Source: Limisphaerales bacterium (GTDB taxonomy: Bacteria > Verrucomicrobiota > Verrucomicrobiia > Limisphaerales > BOG-1460). Taken from it: 35,183 bases of DNA. Shown here piece by piece: positions 27,047 through 34,537 of the stretch. Under the pieces are notes generated by a model that saw only the letters and a program-made list of their open reading frames with translations, ran no database searches and was not told where the DNA came from. The position numbers and the translations under genes were made by a program. Every line of letters begins with the position of its first letter. Within the stretch, counting starts at the first letter, position 1. The stretch spans positions 13,565-48,747 of the forward strand of contig PLQC01000120.1 of NCBI GenBank assembly GCA_003159675.1, given 5' to 3'.

Positions 27047-27143
27047 AGCGGAAAAACGAAAACGCCGGCAGAGTTACATCAAACGAAAGAAGAAAGCGGT
27101 CGAGGCGAAAAAGACCGCGAAAAAGACCGCGCCGAAAGCGTAG
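27027..27143 (+). CDS. 38-aa highly basic small protein (start chosen at MSKQHNK)
   Basis: MSKQHNKAEKRKRRQSYIKRKKKAVEAKKTAKKTAPKA, in frame within ORF 26949..27143. Lys/Arg-rich. Confidence 0.65.
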   Translation: MSKQHNKAEKRKRRQSYIKRKKKAVEAKKTAKKTAPKA

Positions 27144-27144
27144 C

Positions 27145-27214
27145 GTAGCCGCCGTTGTGAAACGGCGGAGATCTCCGCTGCGGGACGTGTCCGCCAATTC
27201 ACAATGGCGGCTAC
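27145..27214 (-). repeat. 70-nt REP-like palindromic element, copy 2 (inverted relative to copy 1)
   Basis: Reverse complement GTAGCCGCCATTGTGAATTGGCGGACACGTCCCGCAGCGGAGATCTCCGCCGTTTCACAACGGCGGCTAC aligns without gaps to copy 1. Confidence 0.92.
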
Positions 27215-27399
27215 ATCCTGACAACCGACCCGCCTGCGAGCTTCACGTGCACCGTGTCGCCTTTCTCCGGTTGAACCTCGCCGATTGTCTTCCGGATGGT
27301 CTCCAGTAAATGGTCGCTGTCGATCGGCTTCTGAAAGAATGCGGCTGCGCCCTTGGCGAACGCGCGGTTCCGGTATTCCTCCGGATCCCCCATTGTCAA
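27211..27399 (-). pseudogene. C-terminal remnant of a response-regulator receiver domain
   Basis: DPEEYRNRAFAKGAAAFFQKPIDSDHLLETIRKTIGE matches the receiver-domain C-terminus (…GAxxFxxKPid). There is no phospho-acceptor region, and a stop lies shortly upstream in frame. Confidence 0.65.
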
Positions 27400-27447
27400 A
27401 TCCGAGGCTTGTTCCTGCCTGAATATTTGTTATTCTTCCCGACCTTT

Positions 27448-29049
27448 GTGAGCATTGCGAAAGAGATTCAGAGGCGGCGCACGTTCGCCATCATCTCGCA
27501 TCCGGACGCGGGCAAAACCACGTTGACGGAAAAGCTGCTGCTGTACGGTGGCGCGGTGCAGCTCGCCGGCTCGGTCACCGCGCGCAAAAACCAGCGCGCC
27601 ACGACCTCCGACTGGATGGAACTGGAAAAGAAGCGCGGCATTTCGATCAGCTCTACGGTGTTGCAGTTCGATTACAACGGCTATCGCCTGAACCTGCTGG
27701 ATACGCCGGGCCACAAGGATTTCTCAGAGGACACCTATCGGGTGCTCACGGCGGTGGATTCGGCGGTGATGGTGATTGATTCGGCCAAGGGAATCGAGCC
27801 GCAGACGCGCAAGCTGTTCGAGGTTTGCCGCCAGCGCGGCGTGCCGATTTTCACATTCATGAACAAGTGCGACCGTCCGATGAAAGATCCGCTGGCGCTG
27901 CTCGATGAAGTGGAACGCGTGCTGGGCATGGGCGCGTATCCCATGAACTGGCCCATTGGCAATGGTTTCGACTTTCGGGGCGTGTTTGACCGGCAAACGC
28001 GCCAGATGCACCTTTTCGAGCGCACGGCCGGCGGCCAGTATCGCGCGCCGGTGTCCGTCGGCGGGTTGAACGATACCGCGATACGCGGCCAACTGGACGA
28101 AACAACGTTTCACAAAACCTCCGAAGAACTGGAAATGCTCGAGCACGCCGGGGGCGGCTTCGACGAAGCCGCCGTGCTTGCGGGCCGAAGCACGCCAGTT
28201 TTTTTCGGCAGCGGCATCAACAATTTCGGCGTCCAGCTTTTACTCGATGGGTTCCTGAAATATTCACCGCCGCCCAAGTCGCGCGTGATGGCCGGCGTCG
28301 AGATCTCGCCGGAACACCCGGCCTTTTCAGGTTTCATCTTCAAGATTCAGGCCAACATGGATCCGAAGCATCGCGACCGCATCGCATTCGTCCGCGTTTG
28401 CTCCGGCAAATTCGAGCGCGACATGGTGGTGCATCACTCGCGCTCCGAGAAGAGGGTGCGCCTGTCCAGTTCGCACAAGCTCTTCGGCAACGAACGCGAG
28501 ACGGTGGACGAGGCGTATCCCGGGGACGTCATCGGCCTTGTCGGGCACGAAAGCTTCGGCGTCGGCGACACCCTCACAACCGATCCGCGCATCACCTACA
28601 AGGAAATCCCGCGTTTTACGCCCGAGGCGTTCGCCTACCTGCATAATCCGAACACGGCGAAGTTCAAGCAGTTCAGGCGGGGACTCGATCAGTTGATGCA
28701 GGAAGGCGTCATTCAGGCGTTGTACCTCCGGAATGCCTCCATCAAGCTCCCGCTGCTGGCCGCCGTCGGTCCGCTGCAATTTGAAGTCGTGCAATTCCGC
28801 CTGGAAAACGAATACGGCGCCGCCTCGCGCCTGGAATCCGCGCCCTGGACGGTGGTGCGCTGGCTGCCGACGGACATGAAAGAAGACGAGCTGGACGCGC
28901 TCTCACTTCCCACCGGCGCGCGGCTCGCCCACGACGTGGGCAACAACCCCGTGGTGCTGTTCGCCAACGACTGGTCGGCACATTATTTCGGCGAGACGAA
29001 CCGGAACTGCCCGCTGTCTGTCCTGCCGGTGCAAACGGCGAGGGAGTGA
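27448..29049 (+). CDS. prfC: Peptide chain release factor 3 (GTG start chosen)
   Basis: RRRTFAIISHPDAGKTTLTEKLLLYGGAVQLAGSVTARKNQRATTSDWMELEKKRGISISSTVLQFDY...LLDTPGHKDFSEDTYRVLTAVDSAVMVID. Confidence 0.97.
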   Translation: MSIAKEIQRRRTFAIISHPDAGKTTLTEKLLLYGGAVQLAGSVTARKNQRATTSDWMELEKKRGISISSTVLQFDYNGYRLNLLDTPGHKDFSEDTYRVLTAVDSAVMVIDSAKGIEPQTRKLFEVCRQRGVPIFTFMNKCDRPMKDPLALLDEVERVLGMGAYPMNWPIGNGFDFRGVFDRQTRQMHLFERTAGGQYRAPVSVGGLNDTAIRGQLDETTFHKTSEELEMLEHAGGGFDEAAVLAGRSTPVFFGSGINNFGVQLLLDGFLKYSPPPKSRVMAGVEISPEHPAFSGFIFKIQANMDPKHRDRIAFVRVCSGKFERDMVVHHSRSEKRVRLSSSHKLFGNERETVDEAYPGDVIGLVGHESFGVGDTLTTDPRITYKEIPRFTPEAFAYLHNPNTAKFKQFRRGLDQLMQEGVIQALYLRNASIKLPLLAAVGPLQFEVVQFRLENEYGAASRLESAPWTVVRWLPTDMKEDELDALSLPTGARLAHDVGNNPVVLFANDWSAHYFGETNRNCPLSVLPVQTARE

Positions 29050-29050
29050 G

Positions 29051-30976
29051 ATGCCCACGCTCCTCACCGCCACCGAACTGACCGTGCGCTACGGCGAACG
29101 CGCGGTGCTGGATGGCGCGACGCTCGCGATCGACGAGGGCGACCGCATCGGTCTGGTTGGACGCAATGGCTGCGGCAAGACGACGTTCCTCCGCATCCTC
29201 GCCGGGCTGCAATCGCCGGACAGCGGGGATGTGACGCGGCGGCGCGAGCTGGTCGTCAGTTATCTGCCGCAGGACTTCATGCTCGATGCGGCCAAGTCGC
29301 TGGAAGAAAACATCCGCGACGGCGCGCAGCATGTGCTTGGTTTGATCGCGGAATTTGAATCGTTGCCGCATGACTCGAAGCGCCATGAGCAGTTGGAGCA
29401 TCGCATCATCACGCTGGAAGGCTGGACGCTGGACCAACGCATTGCCACGGCCATGTCGCACCTGAATTGTCCCGCCGGCGACCGTCGCATCGACACGCTT
29501 TCCGGCGGCGAGAAGCGACGCGTGGCACTGTGCCGCGCGATTGTTTCGCGGCCCGATCTGCTGATTCTCGACGAGCCGACCAACCATCTGGATCCGGACT
29601 CCATCGAGTGGGTCGCGGAGTTTCTCGACGAATTCCCCGGCTCATTCCTCGTTGTCACGCACGACCGCTACTTTCTCGACCGCGTGGCGAAGCGCATGGT
29701 CGAGCTTTCCGATGGCCGTTTCTTCTCGCACGACGGCAATTACACCGATTACCTGCTGGCCAAGGCCGAGCGCCAGGCCGCCGACGCGACCATCGAGCAC
29801 AAGCGCCAGATGTTTCTGAAGCGGGAACTGGCCTGGGTGCGTCAGGGTCCACGGGCGCAGCGCAGCAAGCAGAAGGATCGTTTCGAGCGCTACTACGATA
29901 CGGCCGCGCAGGACGGGCCGGTCATTGAGGAAGACGTCGAGTTTTGCATTCCCCCGCCGCCGCAGCTCGGCAACCGCGTCGTCGAGGTGGCCAACCTCGG
30001 CATGGATCTTGGCGGGCGCACGTTGTTTCGCGGATTCAATTTCACGTTCCAGAACGGCCGGCGCATCGGAGTCGTCGGAAGAAATGGCCTCGGCAAGACG
30101 ACGCTGCTCAAAATCATCATCGGTGAACTCAACCCCACGGAAGGCACGGTCAAGACCGGCCAGCTCACAACATTCAACTACGTGGATCAGGGCCGGCTGC
30201 AATTGCGCGAGGAACGCACGGCGCTGGAGGAAGTCGGCGACGGCACGGAATTCGTCATCTTCGGCGACGGCAAGCTGTCGTTGCGCGCCTACCTCAGGCG
30301 GTTTCTGTTCGCCGACGACCGGATCATGACGCAGGTGAAATATCTGAGCGGCGGCGAGCGCAGCCGGCTGTTGCTTGCGCGGATCCTGAAAAACGGCGGC
30401 AATTTTCTCATTCTCGACGAACCGACGAACGATCTCGACCTGCCGACATTGCGCGTGCTCGAGGAAGCCTTGATCGCTTTCCCCGGCGTGGTGCTGGTCG
30501 TGAGTCACGACCGCTATTTCCTGAACCGGGTCTGCACCGACGTGCTGGCGTTCGAGGGCGACGGCAAAATTCACCACAGCGTCGGCGATTACGATTATTA
30601 CCTGGAGAAGAAGAAGCGCTTGACCGTGGCGATCCCGCCACGGCGGGATCAGAGCGCCGCCATCATTTCCACAAACAAATCAGCGGCGCACTCGCGCGTC
30701 GCTGCCACGAAGGCAACGAAACTGGCCAAACCCCGCAAACTTTCGTTCAAAGAATCACGCGAGCTCGAAGGCATGGAGGCGCAAATCCACGGCGTGGATG
30801 CGGAAATCGTCCGTATTGAAGATCTGTTCGCTTCGCCGGATTTTCACCTCACACACGCGACTCAAACGCGCCAACTCACGGCCGATCTCGCCGCTGCCAA
30901 GGAAAATCTCGCGAAGTTCTACGCGCGCTGGGAGGAATTGGAGGCAATCAAGGCCGCGGCGGAACGGCTCGGTTAA
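29051..30976 (+). CDS. uup: ABC-F family ATP-binding protein, Uup-like
   Basis: Two ABC domains (GLVGRNGCGKTTFLRIL, LSGGEKRRVALCRAI; GVVGRNGLGKTTLLKII, LSGGERSRLLLARIL) and a C-terminal coiled coil (LEGMEAQIHGVDAEIVRIEDLFASPDF...). Confidence 0.9.
   Translation: MPTLLTATELTVRYGERAVLDGATLAIDEGDRIGLVGRNGCGKTTFLRILAGLQSPDSGDVTRRRELVVSYLPQDFMLDAAKSLEENIRDGAQHVLGLIAEFESLPHDSKRHEQLEHRIITLEGWTLDQRIATAMSHLNCPAGDRRIDTLSGGEKRRVALCRAIVSRPDLLILDEPTNHLDPDSIEWVAEFLDEFPGSFLVVTHDRYFLDRVAKRMVELSDGRFFSHDGNYTDYLLAKAERQAADATIEHKRQMFLKRELAWVRQGPRAQRSKQKDRFERYYDTAAQDGPVIEEDVEFCIPPPPQLGNRVVEVANLGMDLGGRTLFRGFNFTFQNGRRIGVVGRNGLGKTTLLKIIIGELNPTEGTVKTGQLTTFNYVDQGRLQLREERTALEEVGDGTEFVIFGDGKLSLRAYLRRFLFADDRIMTQVKYLSGGERSRLLLARILKNGGNFLILDEPTNDLDLPTLRVLEEALIAFPGVVLVVSHDRYFLNRVCTDVLAFEGDGKIHHSVGDYDYYLEKKKRLTVAIPPRRDQSAAIISTNKSAAHSRVAATKATKLAKPRKLSFKESRELEGMEAQIHGVDAEIVRIEDLFASPDFHLTHATQTRQLTADLAAAKENLAKFYARWEELEAIKAAAERLG
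30631..30650. repeat. Perfect 9-bp-stem palindrome in the uup inter-domain linker
   Basis: GATCCCGCC-AC-GGCGGGATC; encodes the IPPRRDQ part of the low-complexity linker before the C-terminal domain. Confidence 0.8.
30859..30976 (+). repeat. Direct repeat A1: 3' end of uup (intact copy)
   Basis: Encodes TQTRQLTADLAAAKENLAKFYARWEELEAIKAAAERLG*; paired with 31831..31947. Confidence 0.93.
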
Positions 30977-31031
30977 AGCACATACGCTCCCGCCGTGCGC
31001 CGACCTGCCCCCTAACCTTGCTTAATCCTCT

Positions 31032-31096
31032 AAGGCGTGTTTCCAAAATGGACAATTGTGGACTGCGGCGGCAAGCTGATTTTGAGAACACGCCCT
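31032..31096. repeat. Imperfect terminal-inverted-repeat pair (MITE/IS-end-like remnant) upstream of antitoxin 1
   Basis: Left aaggcgtgtttccaaaa; right ttttgagaacacgccct, whose reverse complement is agggcgtgttctcaaaa. Confidence 0.55.
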
Positions 31097-31154
31097 AATA
31101 ACCGTCCTGCCCCTTTTGGATTGATTCTTTCCAAAGTAATGCTAGGCTTACCGC

Positions 31155-31412
31155 ATGATTGCCAATGTATCAGTCAAAGGACAGATGGTCATTCCCGAAG
31201 CCATCCGCGAACAGGCGCGGATCAAAACCGGCGACAAGTTGGATGTCGGTTACGCCAACGGGCTGATTGTGCTGCGGAAACGCGAGGCACTGACCCCGGC
31301 CCGTGTGCGTTCGCTGCTGCTGGCCGGACGCGGGCTTCCCGGGATGACACCGGCGGATGAAACTGCCGTCACCCGCGCCATGCAACAGGTGAGAAGCCGC
31401 CGCAAACAGTGA
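31155..31412 (+). CDS. AbrB/SpoVT-family antitoxin
   Basis: NVSVKGQMVIPEAIREQARIKTGDKLDVGYANGLIVLRKRE. Confidence 0.9.
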   Translation: MIANVSVKGQMVIPEAIREQARIKTGDKLDVGYANGLIVLRKREALTPARVRSLLLAGRGLPGMTPADETAVTRAMQQVRSRRKQ

Positions 31413-31816
31413 AAGTGGTCTTCGACACCAATGTGGTGGCCAGCGCGAGTTTCTGGCGTGCTGCGCCATTTGACTGTCTGGCGGCATGGGCGAAAGGCCG
31501 CTGCCAAGCCGTGGTCGGCCCCGCGCTGCTGGCCGAGTATCACGAAACTATCGAAGAACTTCGGCTGGACTATCCCCGGCGCGAGCCGGTCGAATGGGTT
31601 GACGCCCTGACCGAGTCGGCTGAATTGATTTTCCCCACGGAACGCGCCACGGGGGCAACGCCCGATCCCGGTGACGAAATGGTTCTGGAATGCGCCTTGG
31701 CGGCAGAAGCAGATTATATCGTGAGCGGCGACAAGAAACATCTGCTGGCACTTCGGGAATTCCACGGCATCCGGATAGTCTCCCCGTCGGATTTTCTGCG
31801 CCGGCTGGCCATCTGA
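31409..31816 (+). CDS. PIN-domain toxin (VapC-like; 'toxin component, PIN family')
   Basis: KVVFDTNVVASASFWRAAPFDCL...DPGDEMVLECALAAEADYIVSGDKKHLLAL PIN acidic motifs; GTGA overlap with the antitoxin stop. Confidence 0.92.
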   Translation: MKVVFDTNVVASASFWRAAPFDCLAAWAKGRCQAVVGPALLAEYHETIEELRLDYPRREPVEWVDALTESAELIFPTERATGATPDPGDEMVLECALAAEADYIVSGDKKHLLALREFHGIRIVSPSDFLRRLAI

Positions 31817-31830
31817 AATAACAAACGAAA

Positions 31831-31947
31831 GCAACGCAAACCAGCCAGCTCACAGCCAATCTCGCCGCCTCGAAGGAAAATCTCGCGAAGCTCTACGCGC
31901 GCTGGGAAGAATTGGAGGCGATCAAGGCGGTGGCGGGCGAAGTCTAA
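31831..31947 (+). repeat. Direct repeat A2: displaced, diverged 3' end of uup
   Basis: Open reading TQTSQLTANLAASKENLAKLYARWEELEAIKAVAGEV* aligns along its length with the uup C-terminus. Starts about 14 nt after the toxin stop. Confidence 0.93.
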
Positions 31948-31990
31948 TTGCCAAACCAAAACGGCAAGCGTCCCGGGCCGCCGCAATGAA

Positions 31991-32557
31991 ATGCTTGACC
32001 GCGAATTAATTTTAATTTTTTCTGTAAAGATAGAAATAAAACTAAACCCAGTCATCGAGAAGTTGGTGCTGCATTGGGGGGAGATGGGCTCGCGCTGGGG
32101 CATCAGCCGCATGGTGGCGCAGATTCACGCCTTGCTTTACTTTTCGCCCAAGCCGATGGCGGCGGATGAAATCGTGGACGCGCTGGGCGTTGCTCGTTCC
32201 CATGTGAGCAACAGCCTCAAGGAGCTGCAATCTTGGGGCGTCGTCAGGGTGGTTCATGTCATGGGCGATCGCCGCGAACACTTCCAATCCATCAAGGATG
32301 TCTGGCAATTGTTTGAGATTCTCCTGGATGAACGCAAGCGGCGCGAGGTTGATCCCACCCTCAAGACGCTCCGTGAAACCCAGGCACTACTGAACGATGG
32401 CGCGAAAGTTGACACGCACACCGCCGGCCGGGTCAAGGAGATGCTGGAGTTTTTTGAGCAAATGGACGGCTGGTTTGGCGAAGTCCGGCGGATGCCGTTG
32501 GAATCGCGCGTGAAACTGGTCAAATGGGCATCCAAACTTCGTGGCTGGCTGGGCTAA
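31991..32557 (+). CDS. GbsR/MarR-family transcriptional regulator
   Basis: VIEKLVLHWGEMGSRWGISRMVAQIHALLYFSPKPMAADEIVDALGVARSHVSNSLKELQSWGVVRVVHVMGDRREHF. The true start may be downstream of 31991. Confidence 0.85.
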   Translation: MLDRELILIFSVKIEIKLNPVIEKLVLHWGEMGSRWGISRMVAQIHALLYFSPKPMAADEIVDALGVARSHVSNSLKELQSWGVVRVVHVMGDRREHFQSIKDVWQLFEILLDERKRREVDPTLKTLRETQALLNDGAKVDTHTAGRVKEMLEFFEQMDGWFGEVRRMPLESRVKLVKWASKLRGWLG

Positions 32558-32608
32558 ATATTTTTGAACCTGATTTTCTCAATTCACAGCAAAACCAGAA
32601 TTTTAACT

Positions 32609-33547
32609 ATGAAATGCAAAACCCATGCGGTGACCGGTGCATTTGGCTATTCCGGTCGTTACATCGCGACCCGCTTGCTGGAGCAAGGCCAGACTGTCAT
32701 CACGCTGACCAATTCGATGAACCGGGCGAATCCTTTCGGCGGCAAAGTTCGCGCGTATCCGCTCGCGTTTGCCGATCCGGGCAAGCTGGCGGCGGCGCTG
32801 GCCGGAGTGGACGTGCTCTACAACACCTACTGGGTTCGCTTCAATCACCGGACCTTCACCCATGCACAGGCGGTGCAAAACACCCTGGCGCTGTTCGAAG
32901 CGGCGCGGCGGGCGGGAGTCAGGCGCGTGGTTCATGTCAGCATCACCAATCCGTCGGAGGCTTCGCCGCTGGAATACTTTTCCGGCAAGGCGCAACTGGA
33001 GCGAGCGCTGCAAGCCAGCGGCCTATCCCATGCGATTCTGCGGCCAACCGTGCTGTTCGGGCGGGAGGACATACTTATCAACAACATTGCTTGGGCACTG
33101 CGACGTTTTCCGTTTTTTGCAGTTTTCGGCGACGGCGCGTATCGGCTGCAACCCGTCCATGTGGATGATCTGGCGGACTTGGCGGTGACCGAGGGAATGC
33201 GGACTGAAAATGCCGTCATTAACGCCATCGGCCCCGAGACATTCGCTTACAGGGACTTGGTCCATGCCGTCGGCACAGCGATTGGGCGGCCTCGGCCCTT
33301 GCTTAATGTGTCGCCAGGGATGGGATGTTTCTTTGGAAAACTGTTGGGTGTGTTCATGCGCGACACCTTCATCACGCGCGAGGAGATTCGCGGGCTGATG
33401 GACGAGCTGCTTTATGTGACCACGCCACCGACCGGCAAAACGCCGTTGACGACCTGGATGCAGAAAAATGCCGCCATGTTGGGGTTGCACTACGCCAGTG
33501 AATTGAATCGTCGTCGCGACCGGCAAACACCGTATTTCCGGGAATGA
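32609..33547 (+). CDS. NAD(P)-binding atypical SDR / NAD-dependent epimerase-like (NDUFA9-like)
   Basis: VTGAFGYSGRYIATRLLEQG Rossmann motif (GxxGxxG variant); FSGKAQLERALQASGLSHAILRPTVLFGRED; VHVDDLADLAV. Confidence 0.88.
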   Translation: MKCKTHAVTGAFGYSGRYIATRLLEQGQTVITLTNSMNRANPFGGKVRAYPLAFADPGKLAAALAGVDVLYNTYWVRFNHRTFTHAQAVQNTLALFEAARRAGVRRVVHVSITNPSEASPLEYFSGKAQLERALQASGLSHAILRPTVLFGREDILINNIAWALRRFPFFAVFGDGAYRLQPVHVDDLADLAVTEGMRTENAVINAIGPETFAYRDLVHAVGTAIGRPRPLLNVSPGMGCFFGKLLGVFMRDTFITREEIRGLMDELLYVTTPPTGKTPLTTWMQKNAAMLGLHYASELNRRRDRQTPYFRE

Positions 33548-33639
33548 CCTGGATCAACCATTCACGGGGCACATGACTTGCGTGAATGCTAATGCGACGC
33601 AGTGGCAAGCATCGGCCTTCCCATTGCCATTGCAGCTTC

Positions 33640-33706
33640 GTAGAGTGGCTGGTCTGTGCCGGCCACGTTATATGATCTGATTCCGCGGGATGAGAACCAC
33701 GGCAAC
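33640..33706 (+). repeat. Direct repeat B1: displaced 5' end of the helicase gene
   Basis: gtagagtgg...ctgtgccggccacgttatatgatctgattccgcgggatgagaa..acggcaa ([17 protein letters not shown]) matches 34471..34537. Ends about 8 nt from the toxin-2 stop. Confidence 0.93.
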
Positions 33707-33713
33707 AGGAATT

Positions 33714-34121
33714 TCAGGGCAGCAGGCACGGCACGACCTGGCGGCTGTGGCGGCGGTAGATTTTGAAATCGGTATCGGTGGTCAGCACCACCGGTTCGGG
33801 CAGCGTTTCAGTCATGCGCACGAGGCAGGCATCGGCCAGGCTCATGGGCACATCGGCGTATTTGTCCATCAAGTCAAGCACCGGCGCAAGTTGATCGCCC
33901 AACTCAAACGAGAGCACGACCGCTTCCTGCCGCAACAAATCCTTCAGTCGCGGGGCGCCCTTTTCGCCGAGAAGATGGAAGGCCTCGGTCAAGGCCGCCT
34001 CGCAGGTGAGCCAGGGCCAGGGCAGCGTGCCGGCTTGCACGGCGATCCAGTCATGATGCTGGTCGTCGCGGCTGAGCAACGCCACCAGGACGGAACTATC
34101 GGCGATGTAGTTTTTTGGCAC
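33714..34121 (-). CDS. PIN-domain toxin, VapC-like (GTG start)
   Basis: YIADSSVLVALLSRDDQHH...TCEAALTEAFHLL...SLADACLVRMTE...VLTTDTDFKIYR. Confidence 0.92.
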   Translation of the reverse strand: MPKNYIADSSVLVALLSRDDQHHDWIAVQAGTLPWPWLTCEAALTEAFHLLGEKGAPRLKDLLRQEAVVLSFELGDQLAPVLDLMDKYADVPMSLADACLVRMTETLPEPVVLTTDTDFKIYRRHSRQVVPCLLP

Positions 34122-34356
34122 GGATCAACCCGGGAAGGTATTTTTTCTTGTTGCGGGCCAGGTCGGTCGGCAGGCCTTCAACCGAACCGATGAGGTCGCC
34201 CAACAGCTCCCGCATCGTGCCGCGCTTGCCGGGCGGGCGGGGCGACTGGCGCAGCCGTTCCCGCACCACGTCAGATTTCGAGACGCTGCGCGCCCGCGAC
34301 TCGTGCTCGATCTCCGTGACGAGGGAATCGGGCAGCCGGACGGTCAACGTTTTCAT
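34096..34356 (-). CDS. Ribbon-helix-helix (CopG-like) antitoxin
   Basis: MKTLTVRLPDSLVTEIEHESRARSVSKSDVVRERLRQS; overlaps the toxin start by about 26 nt. Confidence 0.88.
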   Translation of the reverse strand: MKTLTVRLPDSLVTEIEHESRARSVSKSDVVRERLRQSPRPPGKRGTMRELLGDLIGSVEGLPTDLARNKKKYLPGLIRAKKLHRR

Positions 34357-34470
34357 GGACCAAGTGTAAGACAAATGTGGCAGTCATGCAAAACGATTGT
34401 TTCAACGTCGTCACTTCGTTGAGCAGCCGGAGGATTTGCGCATCAGTCTTTTCAACGCGGCTCCCCCTCC

Positions 34471-34537
34471 GTAGAGTGGAGTCCTGTGCCGGCCACGTTA
34501 TATGACCTGATTCCGCGGGACGAGAAGCCCGGCAATG
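34471..34537 (+). repeat. Direct repeat B2: 5' end of the intact helicase gene and its leader
   Basis: gtagagtgg...ctgtgccggccacgttatatgacctgattccgcgggacgagaa..ccggcaa; the counterpart of 33640..33706. Confidence 0.93.

Noticed and set aside
29642-30577. 311-aa minus-strand ORF opposite uup
   Set aside because: Antisense to the ABC signature and Walker motifs; shadow ORF.
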